DNA from: Bacillus sp. FJAT-26390
Lineage (GTDB): Bacteria; Bacillota; Bacilli; Paenibacillales; Paenibacillaceae
DNA: 64,000 bases
Reading direction: 5' to 3'
Assembly: GCF_001682865.1 (NCBI RefSeq)
Contig: NZ_MAQX01000032.1
Location: 310,001 to 374,000, forward strand
Of the stretch, positions 33,231 through 43,090 are shown in pieces; the first letter of the stretch is position 1; the number at the start of each line of letters is the position of its first letter. The position numbers were made by a program, and so were the translations under genes. The notes below the pieces were generated by a model that saw nothing but the letters and a program-made list of their open reading frames with translations, ran no database searches and had not been told where the DNA came from.

Positions 33231-34898
33231 TTACTTCGTCGCTTCAGCCAATTTCGCTACGTTAATTTCGTATTGCTTTTGTTTATAAGCTTGTACTTTA
33301 CTGAAACCAAGAGATTCGCGTTTTTTCAGAAACTCGTTCCAAATCTTATCGAATTCCGCATCGGATTTGGCAAGCACTAGCTTCGGAAGCACTTTGCCGA
33401 ACTCTTGATCGATTTTCGTATTCATAATGCCTTCTTCCGATGTGCCTGTCGGGTTCAGCTGGTCAAACTCCGACAAGCTCTTCGCTTTGCCGCGTGTCCA
33501 GTCTTCCAATTGCTTGAATGGCTCAACAGCAGGAGGCGACCAAATTGGCGTCAGGTTCGTGTCCATCATCATCCAGAACGTATGGGATGCCCCTAGCTGC
33601 TTGTCGAAAGCGCCACGGTCTGTGTTCAATAGATTAAGCGCCTCCGGCAGGAACTGATCCTTGCCATCGATGTTATCCCAAGTTACGCCTTGTTTGCCGA
33701 AGAACGTATCATGCTGGCCTTCTTCAGAGATCAAATAGTCTAGGAAACGAATCGCGCGTGCTTTGTCTTTTACGTTTTTGGAGATCAATGTAACCGTCCA
33801 ACCGGAAATCGATGGTCCAGCCAGTGTCGGCTGATCCAAGTTCGCATTAGCAGGACCGTCTACCGCGATGTAAATCGAGTTCGGGTCGTTTGCAAATAGC
33901 GCATTTTGTTGGTTGGCAAGGTCTGATCTGGAGTACAGCATTGCAAAGTAACGGCCTTGCGCGATTTTCTCTTCCATTTGCGGACGTTTGTCGATGAAGA
34001 TATCTTTTGCCAACAAGCCGTTCTCGTTCGCTTGGCGCACCGTTTTAAGCCATTTCACATATTCAGGATCTGTGTTGCGATCATAAAGCTGTCCGTCTTT
34101 ATCGTACGGAATGGCAAGGAAGTTTTGAATGTAGTGCTGCAGCGACGCATTGCCTGTATCGTTAAAATCGTACATGCCTAGCGGAATAAGCGGTTGTCCG
34201 TTAACGTCAGGGTACATTTTTTTGGCAGCCTCAAGCGTCTTCAAGAAACCTTCCGGCGTACGCATATCCGGGCTTCCAAGCGCTTCGTACATATCCTTGC
34301 GCACTAGGAACGTTTGTGTTGACGTAATGTTGTCTCCGAATTTCTCGTAATCCTTAGGGGAAGAAGAAGAGTTAGGATAGCCGTATACATTGCCGTCTTC
34401 CTGCTTGTACCACGAAAGCTTAGCCGGATCTGTTACTTTGTAGAAGTAAGGATCATATTGGTCAGCAAGCTCGTTCAACGGAAGCACAAGATCGCCTTCG
34501 ATCATTTTCTTAACCGCTTCTTCGTACCAGCCTAGCGTAATAAAGTCAGGCAGGCTGCCCGATGCGATCATCGTATTCATCTTCTCTGCTTCGTTGCCGG
34601 CAGGAACGATAAAGTTAACGTTAACGCCTGTTTTTTCCGTAATGTATTTGGATGTAGCATCTACGCCCCATTTGTTAGGGAACCAGGAAAAGTTGATATA
34701 CCAGTCAAATGTAATAGGGGTTTTATCGACTTCCCAGCCTTTATCATCCTGCGTAAGCTTCACTTGCTCAGCTGGCGCTTCGTTGCCCTCTTCTTTGTTC
34801 GCATTTTTGTTGCCGCCTGATGAGCAAGCCGTTGTAAAGACCAGAACCGTTGCAATCATCAGCATCAATAGATTTTTGAGCTTAGGCTTCTTGTTCAT
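33231..34898 (-). CDS. Sugar ABC transporter substrate-binding lipoprotein
   Basis: 555 residues. Lipobox LVFTTAC (Cys about 25) followed by a charged spacer and an LplA/YtcQ-type binding domain with ASGSLPDFITLGWYEEAV, GYPNSSSSPKDYE and FLDYLISEEGQHDTFFGKQG. Related to but clearly distinct from the binding protein at 18883-20541. Transcribed after its two permeases. Confidence 0.92.
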   Translation of the reverse strand: MNKKPKLKNLLMLMIATVLVFTTACSSGGNKNANKEEGNEAPAEQVKLTQDDKGWEVDKTPITFDWYINFSWFPNKWGVDATSKYITEKTGVNVNFIVPAGNEAEKMNTMIASGSLPDFITLGWYEEAVKKMIEGDLVLPLNELADQYDPYFYKVTDPAKLSWYKQEDGNVYGYPNSSSSPKDYEKFGDNITSTQTFLVRKDMYEALGSPDMRTPEGFLKTLEAAKKMYPDVNGQPLIPLGMYDFNDTGNASLQHYIQNFLAIPYDKDGQLYDRNTDPEYVKWLKTVRQANENGLLAKDIFIDKRPQMEEKIAQGRYFAMLYSRSDLANQQNALFANDPNSIYIAVDGPANANLDQPTLAGPSISGWTVTLISKNVKDKARAIRFLDYLISEEGQHDTFFGKQGVTWDNIDGKDQFLPEALNLLNTDRGAFDKQLGASHTFWMMMDTNLTPIWSPPAVEPFKQLEDWTRGKAKSLSEFDQLNPTGTSEEGIMNTKIDQEFGKVLPKLVLAKSDAEFDKIWNEFLKKRESLGFSKVQAYKQKQYEINVAKLAEATK

Positions 34899-34979
34899 TT
34901 TGTCTTCCCCTTCTCTGTATGAATGATTATTATATATGCAATCCTCTGCCCGATAAAGGGCGGAATGTACTGCCGCAGA

Positions 34980-35867
34980 TTAACCTTTGATCGAACCGAT
35001 CATCATCCCTTTGACAAAATACTTTTGCAGGAACGGATAAGCGATGACGATCGGTAGCGTTGTAACGACCATCGTAGCCAGCTTGATCGATTGTGTCGTA
35101 ACCGACTTGCCAATGCCCCCAGGAATAGCAGCCAGCATCTGGCTGGAGCTGGACTGAGCCACAACGCGGTACAGGTACGTTTGAACCGGCTGCAGGTCCA
35201 TGTTGTTCATGTAGATAACGCCGGCAAAATAATCATTCCACTGGTATACCCCGTGGAACAGCGCGATCGTCGCGATAACCGGCATCGACACCGGAAGAAT
35301 GATCCTAACGAAAATCGACCAGTCATTCGCCCCGTCAATTTTGGCTGCTTCCTCAAGGCCATCCGGAATATCCCGGAAGAAGGTCATGAAGATGATGAGA
35401 TCGAAGAAGCTGAACATCGCCGGGATAATATAGACCATGAAGTTATCGAGCAAATGCAGATCTCTCATAAGCAGGTAAGTTGGGATCAGGCCGCCGCCAA
35501 AAAACAACGTTACGGTACCGAAGAGAATATAGATTTTGCCGCCAATGAGTCCTTTACGAGAGAAAGCAAAGGCAACCATAGCTGTAAAAAACACGTGAAT
35601 CAACGTTCCAAGCACGGTTTTTGCAACCGTAATGCCCATAGCTGTCATAATGCCTGTGCTTTGGAAAACCGCGTCAAAGCTCTCGAAGCTGAAAACCCGC
35701 GGCCACCAGTAGATCCCTCCGCGCATGCCGTCTTGTCCCTCGTTGAAGGCGTTGACCAGCACATACCAAATCGGATATAACGTTGCGAAGCAAATGAGCA
35801 GCATGCCAAAGTTATTGAAGAGGTCGAAGAAAGCTTCTCCCTTTGTTTTACGTTTAATACTAAACAC
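34980..35867 (-). CDS. Carbohydrate ABC transporter permease (YtcP type)
   Basis: 295 residues. Six helices; EAA loop FFRDIPDGLEEAAKIDGANDW; C-terminus YPFLQKYFVKGMMIGSIKG, almost matching the homolog at 20628. Start is GTG 35867 with AGGAG spaced eight bases upstream. Confidence 0.93.
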   Translation of the reverse strand: MFSIKRKTKGEAFFDLFNNFGMLLICFATLYPIWYVLVNAFNEGQDGMRGGIYWWPRVFSFESFDAVFQSTGIMTAMGITVAKTVLGTLIHVFFTAMVAFAFSRKGLIGGKIYILFGTVTLFFGGGLIPTYLLMRDLHLLDNFMVYIIPAMFSFFDLIIFMTFFRDIPDGLEEAAKIDGANDWSIFVRIILPVSMPVIATIALFHGVYQWNDYFAGVIYMNNMDLQPVQTYLYRVVAQSSSSQMLAAIPGGIGKSVTTQSIKLATMVVTTLPIVIAYPFLQKYFVKGMMIGSIKG

Positions 35868-35885
35868 GGCTTGACTCCTCCTTTT

Positions 35886-36854
35886 CTAGAAAAGCGATGT
35901 ATCGTTCATTTTTTTCGTTACGCGGTTAGCAATCAGAAGCAGAATGAGTGCGATAACAGCCTTGAACAATCCGACAGCAGTCGAATAGGAATAACGTCCT
36001 TGCTGCATACCGGTCTGGTAAACATAAATATCGATTACGTTGCTCGCGCTCTCATTCAGGGAGTTTCTCAGTACGAGAATCTGGTCGAAGTTGGAGTTAA
36101 GCACTCCGCTTACAGCAAGAATGAAGAGGATGGAGATCGTCGATTTGATGCTTGGCAAAGTGACATACCACATTTTCTGAAAACGTCCCGCCCCATCTAT
36201 GGTTGCCGCTTCGTACAATTCCGGCGATACGCTGGCGATAGCCGCTAGATAGATAATCGCGGACCAGCCGAGCTCTTTCCAAATATCCGAAGTAATGATG
36301 ATGCTCCAGAAGTAGCTTGGCTCTGCCAAATACGAGATCGGCTCTTTAATGAGATTAAGCGCAAGCAGCACATTGTTGATAACGCCTACATCCGCAAGCC
36401 AAGTTGTCAGAATGCCGCCGAGGATAACCCATGACAGGAAGTGCGGCAAATAGGATATCGTCTGAATCGCCTTTTTGAACCCGACAGAACGGATTTCGTT
36501 AAGAAACAAAGCAAAAATAATAGGCAATGGAAAGCCGATCGCCAGCTTAATCAAGCTGATGCCGAGTGTATTTCGCATTACGTCGATGAAGCTCTCGTCT
36601 TGGAAAAACTCCTTGAAATGCGTGAGGCCCACCCAAGGCGCTTCACCGATCGATTTCACAATATTAAATTCTTTGAAAGCGATGATAACGCCGTACATTG
36701 GGACATAGTTGAATATAATCATCCATATGACGCCGAGCAGCGCCATAATCTGGACATGCCTTTGGCTGTACAATTTCTTGAACCATTTGCTTCTCGCTGC
36801 TTTTGCGTCCGCAGCAGGCAGGGAAGCTGGTGCCGAACTTAGCTGTGTCTTCAA
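35886..36854 (-). CDS. Carbohydrate ABC transporter permease (LplB type)
   Basis: About 322 residues from TTG 36854, which follows GGGGG by eight bases; an ATG at 36869 without ribosome site and a longer frame further up are alternatives. The LplB N-terminal motif MIIFNYVPMYGVIIAFKEFN and the loop LAAIASVSPELYEAATIDGAGRF are intact. First gene of the operon; a terminator at 37008-37049 cuts it off from the GH5 gene upstream. Confidence 0.9.
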   Translation of the reverse strand: MKTQLSSAPASLPAADAKAARSKWFKKLYSQRHVQIMALLGVIWMIIFNYVPMYGVIIAFKEFNIVKSIGEAPWVGLTHFKEFFQDESFIDVMRNTLGISLIKLAIGFPLPIIFALFLNEIRSVGFKKAIQTISYLPHFLSWVILGGILTTWLADVGVINNVLLALNLIKEPISYLAEPSYFWSIIITSDIWKELGWSAIIYLAAIASVSPELYEAATIDGAGRFQKMWYVTLPSIKSTISILFILAVSGVLNSNFDQILVLRNSLNESASNVIDIYVYQTGMQQGRYSYSTAVGLFKAVIALILLLIANRVTKKMNDTSLF

Positions 36855-37007
36855 AATAATAACCCCCATGCTGATGAAAATCTGATGTAAGCCTTTGCAA
36901 ACCCTATACGTTAATTGTAGATTGTTGTCCCTTATCCCGTAAGGCTTTAGATTTCGTATTCGGGTGACCATTTTTCGGTTTTGGGCTGATTCGCCGTTTT
37001 TCGGGCA

Positions 37008-37049
37008 CAAAAAAAATGTGATGCCGGCAGAAGCTGCCAAACATCACAT
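37008..37049 (-). terminator. Terminator of the GH5 gene
   Basis: Stem ATGTGATG / CATCACAT with inner GGCAG/CTGCC, followed on the minus strand by T8. Confidence 0.8.
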
Positions 37050-37064
37050 GATCGGTTCCATCCT

Positions 37065-38690
37065 TTATTCCGCGAAGGAAAATGTAATCCAGTCCAAATC
37101 CACTTGTCCGTGCAGAACGCGAATGATGACGCGGACCGCACCCTTAGCCGCTTCGACGTTATCCATCAGCAAGCTCTCCTGCCATTCTGCCCCGCTCACC
37201 TCGCGGGTTACCGGTTCATGCCCTTCCCATTCAATGGATAGGAGCGCTTCTCCCTCAGCGGCATGCAGCCTGACACGAAGATCGTACTTACGCGCTTCGA
37301 CGCATAAAGCGTCGTAAGCGAGCCAATCACCTGCATACAGCTCTACGCATACGGTGTTATCCTCGGCCCATGGCTTGCCGCCTTCGGAATGATAGCTTGG
37401 CTTCTCCGCCTTGCCCGTAATCATCCGCATAGGAACGCCGTCGCTCGCCCGCAGTTCCAGCTTATTCTCTCTCTTTTGCACGATGCCGAAGCCCTTTCCT
37501 TCGCCCTGTCCGTAATACTCGGCAGGAATTTGGAGCGGAAGATGGCGCAGCAGCGAACGGGATATTTCAGGATATGCGTCGCAGTTTTCCAGCTTGAGAT
37601 TGTCGAGATATTGATTCAAAATCCGCTCCGCAGTCTCCGCGTCCGGCTTAGCGCCGCCTTCCAAATAAGCCGTCAGCAAATGCCAGCCTTCCGGCATACG
37701 AATCGAGTACGGCGAATTCTACGTGCTCATCTTCTTCCATGTCCAGAAATTCCACGATATATCGTGGTCCTCGAACATTTGGAAAGCGCCGCTGTACCAC
37801 TGCGCGTTATTTTCTCCGCCTTCGCCCATAAAGATCGGCACATTCCACTCTTCCCGCTTGTCCAAATACTTCTGGATGCTCTCCGTATCGGGATTGTTCC
37901 AGTACTTATGGAATTGCAGCATCAAATTATCATCAAACTTATCCGTAAATATGCTCCAGTCCGTTGACCAGTGCACGCCTTCAATAATAATCATATGGCG
38001 CTTGTCCACTTCACGGATCGCTGCCGTAATTTCCTTGTACAGCGGCTCTACCTGATCATTGTATTTGCTGAACCAATCGGGGAGCGGCTCATTAAAGAGG
38101 TCGTAGCCGGCGATGATCCAATCATCCTTGTAGCGCTCCGCGAACATTCGCCAAATCGCGATCGTCAGCTCTTGATTTCTGCGGTAGATAAATAGCTCAG
38201 GCTGGTCATTTTCGGAATCGTCGATGTTGGCACCCGTCTGCCCGCCCGGCGCTCCGTGCAAATCCAATATGACGTACAGCTTGTAGGTTCTGCACCATTC
38301 GATCACTTGGTGAATCCGCGCCAGCCTTTTCTCATTAAAGACCACGCCTTCTCCGTCCTCCAGAATACCGCGCGCATTGATCGGAAGCCGCACCGAGTTA
38401 TAGCCCTGCCGTGCGACTTCACGGACATCTATCTCATCAACATAACGCTCCACGTACGTATCCCAGAACTGCGATGCCTTCTCTTCTCCGATTAACGCCG
38501 TTACCATGGCCTCGATCTTGCGCGGACGGTCGCCGCCTTCCGGGAACTTCCACATATAACCCTCCGGCAGCAGCCAGCTTCCGTAGCCTACGCCTCTCAG
38601 CACAATTTCCTTGCCGTCACCATTAATCACCTTTTTCCCGTCCGTTCGAATGAAACCGCTTACGTCATTATTGTCACTATGCACGCTCAT
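37065..38690 (-). pseudogene. GH5 glycosidase with C-terminal CBM6-like domain, interrupted by an in-frame TAG
   Basis: One continuous frame of 541 codons broken only by TAG at 37719-37721 (codon 324). The first part is a GH5 catalytic domain: RGVGYGSWLLPEGY, the acid/base region YDLFNEPLPDW and the nucleophile region PIFMGEGG. The second part, in the same frame, continues the family sequence directly after the stop (NSPYSIRMPEGWHL) and ends in a carbohydrate-binding module with the CBM6-like close DLDWITFSF. The upstream start has AAGGAGG. A TGG-to-TAG change, a sequencing error or readthrough would all explain it. No signal peptide, so an intracellular beta-glucosidase-type role is likely if active. 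Confidence 0.82.
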
Positions 38691-38936
38691 AATCGGATTG
38701 CCTCCTTATATGTTGGTTTGTTTACTACTTCCAGCATTCCATCAAAATATAGCACAAGACAATAGCTTGCGGTGCGCAATCCGAAATACGGCGAATAAAA
38801 CCGAAAGCAGAAGCTTTGATCATCCGAATCCTTCTTTGATAATAAGGGAAATTCATGATATATTTTCTAATATTTAGAGGCTGGCAGCTAATCTTATTGC
38901 AGTATCCAATCTATTCATGGAAGCGAGTGTTCCTTC

Positions 38937-40121
38937 TTGAAAAATAAAGCCGTCATACTAGGCTCAAACTTCTATACAGGGCTGAGCATTATTAGAGGTC
39001 TAGGCTCGAATGGCATCTATACGGTCGCCATGGATCATTCCAAAGAAAATACATACGGCGCTCAGTCTAAATATTTAAGCGAGCAACTCATTGTCCCTCA
39101 TTACAAGAAGCAGAAGGAAGAGCTATTGCTTTATTTAATCAACTACGCCAAACAACAGGAAGTGAAGCCCGTCCTGTTCCCAAGCGTCGATCCTTATGTC
39201 GAATTTATTGATGCCAATCTCGATGAGCTCAAAAACTACTATCATATCAATATGACCGAGCAGGGCTTTTGGAGCAGCATCATGGATAAAGAATCTCTTC
39301 ATATGCTCGCAACGAAGCACGGTGTAATAGTACCAGAATCGATTAGTCCAACCGAGGAGCGGTTCGAGGAACGTGTCGTCGCCGAAATTGGATTTCCATG
39401 CATCGTGAAGCCAACGGACTCTCCGTCCTTTGTATCCTTATTCCGCGCTAAAATATTTACATGCAACAACTTGGAGGAAATGAGGAGCGCTATCGAGAAG
39501 TCGGCTCAGGCCAAGCTTGAGGTTATTGTCCAGCGGATCATTCCCGGCTTCGACGATCATGTTTATACGTTTGACGCATACTTGGATCAAAGCTCCAAAG
39601 TAACCCACTGGGTCACCTGCCAAAAGCTAAGGCAGTTCCCGATCAACTTTGGCGCTTCATCCTTTACGAAGCAAAAATACGTAGAGGAGCTTTATCACAT
39701 TGGAGCACCCTTCCTAGAGGCGATCGGCTACAAAGGCTTCGCAGAAATTGAATTTAAGAAGGATGCCGTGACGGGGAAGTACTACTTGCTCGAAATAAAT
39801 GCTAGAACGACTACGCTGGATCCTCTTCTCCGAAAATGCGGCGTTGATTTCCCATTGCTCGCTTATAAGGAGCTTACCGGAACGCCGATTGGAAGCCATG
39901 CGGTTAGAGAGGACTTCGGCATCGCCTTTTGCTTTCTGTTCGAGGATCTTATCTCCTCTCGCGATTATGTGAAGGCGGGTCAGCTAGGCATCATGCAGAT
40001 CGTAAAAACCCATTTCACCAAAAAAGCACCGGCGATTTGGAGCATCAGCGACCCTGCCCCTGCCTTCTACTTCTCATCCATCATTGGGAAGAAAATAATG
40101 AAGAAGCTGGCAGGCCGCTAG
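38937..40121 (+). CDS. ATP-grasp carboxylate-amine ligase-like protein
   Basis: 394 residues. The N-terminal domain starts KAVILGSNFYTGLSIIRGLG, a Rossmann-like ligase opening; the central ATP-grasp fold shows FPCIVKPTDSPSFV (nucleotide-binding Lys) and the magnesium-binding stretch YLLEINARTTTLDPLL. It resembles the D-aspartate-ligase/carbamoyl-phosphate-synthase-like group found in Firmicutes. Start is TTG 38937 with a weak ribosome site. It stands alone with no partner biosynthetic genes, so substrate and product are unknown. Confidence 0.8.
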   Translation: MKNKAVILGSNFYTGLSIIRGLGSNGIYTVAMDHSKENTYGAQSKYLSEQLIVPHYKKQKEELLLYLINYAKQQEVKPVLFPSVDPYVEFIDANLDELKNYYHINMTEQGFWSSIMDKESLHMLATKHGVIVPESISPTEERFEERVVAEIGFPCIVKPTDSPSFVSLFRAKIFTCNNLEEMRSAIEKSAQAKLEVIVQRIIPGFDDHVYTFDAYLDQSSKVTHWVTCQKLRQFPINFGASSFTKQKYVEELYHIGAPFLEAIGYKGFAEIEFKKDAVTGKYYLLEINARTTTLDPLLRKCGVDFPLLAYKELTGTPIGSHAVREDFGIAFCFLFEDLISSRDYVKAGQLGIMQIVKTHFTKKAPAIWSISDPAPAFYFSSIIGKKIMKKLAGR

Positions 40122-40131
40122 TCTTCCCCTT

Positions 40132-41016
40132 CTATTCATGAAGCCGACCGCGGAAGCTGCTCGGCGACTCCCCGGTCCAGCGCTTGAACTGCCTGCTGAA
40201 GTGAGCCATATTATGATAGCCAAGCTTTGCTGATATCGATTCGACGCTTGCGTCCGGGTCCATCAGCAGCAGCTTGGCTTTTTTAAGTATTAATTGGGAT
40301 AAATATTGCCGCGGGGATACGCCATAGACATGGGTAAACATCCGATTGACCGACGACATGCTGTAGCCCACCGACGCCGCAATCGACCTAATGGTGTCCA
40401 TCTCGTTATCCTTCTCCCCGCCGTTTGCCTCGCTCTCTACCGCCTGCTCCAGCTTAGCTGCAATCTGCGAGGCTGCTGCTGACTTGCGCGCTCCGGCAGC
40501 ATCACGGTTCAGCTCCGATAAGGTACCGCTTAAGCCGGCGAACAGCTCAAACAATGCGGACAAAATACTCATGCGAGATTCAACCCGCCCCGCCGCCTCT
40601 TTAGAAGTTAACGCCATAATTTTATCCAGCGCGGGCTTTATCGCAACAGCCAGTTCGCTTCCAGACTCATGAAAGCAGCGGCTGTTACGGACCAGAAGCT
40701 CGCGGAAGGACCGTTCATCCACATCAAAATGCAAGCAATAATACGTCATTTCTTCGCCGCCGACCACTTTGCTCCCGTGATTATCCCCCGGGTTGAGCAG
40801 CATAAGATCACCTGAGTTTTGCACGTAAGCCACTCCATTGACCGTCATTTCCTGTACGCCTGACAACACAAGATTCACCTCGAAGAGCGGATGCTTATGG
40901 AGCGGATACTTCCAGTCAGGGTCAACGGTTCGCCAATGCGCCGCGAATACGCGAAAGGTGGAATCCATATCTGGCAGCATAAATTCCTTTCTTACGGGTT
41001 CTAGTTTTGCCGGCAT
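40132..41016 (-). CDS. AraC family transcriptional regulator with cupin sensor domain
   Basis: About 294 residues. N-terminal cupin-like sensor (HKHPLFEVNLVLSG, LMLLNPGDNHGS) and C-terminal double HTH (RSIAASVGYSMSSVNRMFTHVYG, ESISAKLGYHNMAHFSRQFKRWTGESP). Encoded divergently from the GH43 xylosidase 173 bases away, so it probably activates it in response to a sugar. ATG 41016 is ten bases after AAGGAGG; a TTG two codons up is the alternative. Confidence 0.9.
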   Translation of the reverse strand: MPAKLEPVRKEFMLPDMDSTFRVFAAHWRTVDPDWKYPLHKHPLFEVNLVLSGVQEMTVNGVAYVQNSGDLMLLNPGDNHGSKVVGGEEMTYYCLHFDVDERSFRELLVRNSRCFHESGSELAVAIKPALDKIMALTSKEAAGRVESRMSILSALFELFAGLSGTLSELNRDAAGARKSAAASQIAAKLEQAVESEANGGEKDNEMDTIRSIAASVGYSMSSVNRMFTHVYGVSPRQYLSQLILKKAKLLLMDPDASVESISAKLGYHNMAHFSRQFKRWTGESPSSFRGRLHE

Positions 41017-41189
41017 AAACAAGCAGCCTCCTTCGTCATTTGCGAGCTTATATAAGATGATTGATTTGGGTAAATATCAACATGCTATGGATATGGGAAC
41101 CGATCATTATCATTGCTATCATATTTTTATAATAACGTACATTCGTCTTCCAGAATGCCTTACATCATTTTTCACAAAGGAGAAAACAT

Positions 41190-42797
41190 ATGACCGCTAT
41201 TCAAAATCCGATTTTGACAGGCTTTAATCCCGATCCGTGTATTTGCCGTGCAGGCGAGGACTATTACATTGCGGTTTCAACCTTCGAATGGTTTCCCGGC
41301 GTTGGGATCTACCACTCCAAAGACTTGAAAAACTGGAGACTCGCATCACGGCCTCTAAACAGGCTCAGCCAGCTCAATATGATGGGCAATCCGGATTCCG
41401 GCGGCATTTGGGCTCCTGCGCTATCATACAGCGACAATAAATTTTGGCTCATCTATACCGATGTTAAAGTAACCGAAGGACAATGGAAGGACTGCCATAA
41501 CTATTTGGTCACCTGCGACACGATCGATGGCGAGTGGTCGGAGCCGATTCATGTCAACAGCTCGGGTTTTGACCCCTCCTTGTTCCATGATGAGGACGGC
41601 AGGAAATATTTTGTAAACATGATGTGGGATCACCGCGCCGGACATCACAATTTCAACGGCATCCTGCTCCAAGAATACAGCGTCAGCGAGCAGAAGCTGG
41701 TCGGCCAACCGGAAATTATTTTCAAAGGAACGGATGTTAGACTTACCGAAGCGCCTCACCTGTACAAAATCAATGGCTACTACTACTTGCTTACGGCTGA
41801 GGGCGGCACCAAATATGAACATCAAGCCACGATCGCAAGGTCCAAGCAGCTGCGTGGCCCCTATGAAGTTCATCCCGAAAATCCGTTGATCACCTCATTC
41901 CATGCACCGCGCATCCCGCTTCAGAAATCCGGTCATGCCTCTATCGTCCAGACGCATACCGATGAGTGGTTTTTGGTGCATTTGGTTGGACGGCCGCTTT
42001 CTATAGAAGGTGCACCTCTGCTGGATCCACGCGGCTACTGCCCGCTCGGCAGGGAGACAGCAATTCAGCGGGTTGAATGGCGAGATGAATGGCCATACGT
42101 TGTTGGCGGCAATCAGCCTTCGCTGGTTATTGAAGGGCCAAACCTTCCAGAGGTGCAATGGGATCCTGATTATCCGGTCAAAGATGACTTTGACAGCGGC
42201 ACTTTAAATCCGCATTTCCAAAGCCTCCGCATTCCGCTTGGAAATCAGATCGTATCGCTGAGCGACAACCCTGGTCATCTGCGTCTATACGGCAAAGAAT
42301 CGCTGACCTCCAAATTCACGCAAGCGTTTATCGCAAGGCGCTGGCAGCATTTTAACTTTACGGCAGAGACGAAGGTTGCTTTCCATCCAACGACCTTCCA
42401 GCAATCGGCTGGGCTAGTCAACTACTACAACACGCAAAACTGGACATCATGCCAGATATCGTGGAATGAAGAAAAGGGCAGAATGTTGCAGCTTGTCGCA
42501 TGCGATAATTTCTCTTTCTCGGAGCCTCTTCGCGGCAATGAAATTGCTCTGCCGGATGATGCCGCTTACGTTTATCTGCGTGTAGATACGGAGAATACGT
42601 TGTATTATTACTCGTATTCGCTCGATGGAAATAGCTGGACCCGCCTTCCTGTAAACTTCGAGTCATATAAGCTCTCGGATGATTACATTCAGGGCGGCGG
42701 CTTCTTTACAGGCGCGTTCGTCGGCATGCAGTGCCAGGATACGTCCGGCCGCGGCTACCATGCAGACTTCGATTATTTCATCTATGAAAACCATTAA
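41190..42797 (+). CDS. xynB: GH43 beta-xylosidase
   Basis: 535 residues. Five-bladed propeller with the three GH43 catalytic acids: Asp15 (GFNPDPCICR), Asp128 (GFDPSLFHD) and Glu187 (LTEAPHLYK). A C-terminal beta-sandwich (about 330-530) typical of XynB/GH43_11 enzymes follows. No signal peptide, so it hydrolyses imported xylo-oligosaccharides. Preceded by AAGGAG and followed by a strong terminator. xynB is used for the family; specificity for arabinosides cannot be excluded. Confidence 0.92.
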   Translation: MTAIQNPILTGFNPDPCICRAGEDYYIAVSTFEWFPGVGIYHSKDLKNWRLASRPLNRLSQLNMMGNPDSGGIWAPALSYSDNKFWLIYTDVKVTEGQWKDCHNYLVTCDTIDGEWSEPIHVNSSGFDPSLFHDEDGRKYFVNMMWDHRAGHHNFNGILLQEYSVSEQKLVGQPEIIFKGTDVRLTEAPHLYKINGYYYLLTAEGGTKYEHQATIARSKQLRGPYEVHPENPLITSFHAPRIPLQKSGHASIVQTHTDEWFLVHLVGRPLSIEGAPLLDPRGYCPLGRETAIQRVEWRDEWPYVVGGNQPSLVIEGPNLPEVQWDPDYPVKDDFDSGTLNPHFQSLRIPLGNQIVSLSDNPGHLRLYGKESLTSKFTQAFIARRWQHFNFTAETKVAFHPTTFQQSAGLVNYYNTQNWTSCQISWNEEKGRMLQLVACDNFSFSEPLRGNEIALPDDAAYVYLRVDTENTLYYYSYSLDGNSWTRLPVNFESYKLSDDYIQGGGFFTGAFVGMQCQDTSGRGYHADFDYFIYENH

Positions 42798-42803
42798 TGA
42801 ATG

Positions 42804-42854
42804 AAGAAAGTCCTCTTGGAAGGGTTCGGCTCTCCGGAGGACTTTCTTATTTTC
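42804..42854 (+). terminator. Terminator of xynB
   Basis: Perfect 12-bp stem AAGAAAGTCCTC / GAGGACTTTCTT with T-rich tail ATTTTC. Confidence 0.85.
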
Positions 42855-42871
42855 TACCGCTTACGAACAAG

Positions 42872-42916
42872 AAAGAACCTCCGGCAGCACTTAAAATAAG
42901 TGATTGGAGGTTCTTT
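42872..42916 (-). terminator. Terminator next to the permease remnant
   Basis: Stem AAAGAACCTCC / GGAGGTTCTTT with inner CACTT/AAGTG. It directly follows the stop codon of the truncated permease on the minus strand. Confidence 0.75.
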
Positions 42917-42919
42917 GCG

Positions 42920-43090
42920 TTACCCTTTAACGGAGCCCGCAGCAATGCCTTCTACGATGCGGTCACTCAGGAATAGGAACGCGACCAGTATTGGCAAAAT
43001 GCTGATCATAAGCGTCGCGCCGATTGCGCCCTCTCCGAACGCTTGTCGATTGCCATATTCGCTTATTGCAGCATGCTCAATAACCGTTCT
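42920..43090 (-). pseudogene. C-terminal remnant of a MalG-type sugar permease
   Basis: About 55 in-frame codons ending in TAA at 42920-42922. The tail QAFGEGAIGATLM, then ISILPILVAFLFLSDRIVEG and IAAGSVKG, is the last cytoplasmic loop, sixth helix and C-terminal motif of MalG-type permeases (compare the intact YFVKG...GSxK ends in this window). No start or N-terminal part survives; the DUF1801 gene begins at the break. Shows that an ABC gene next to xynB was deleted. Confidence 0.7.

Noticed and set aside
35091..35780. 229-residue frame antisense to a sugar permease
   Set aside because: Composition rich in Arg/His/Asn with no domain; the sense permease is unmistakable.
37697..37721. Frameshift between two separate genes in the GH5 region
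   Set aside because: The two parts are in the same frame; the break is a single TAG, so it is a nonsense codon and not a frameshift or two genes.
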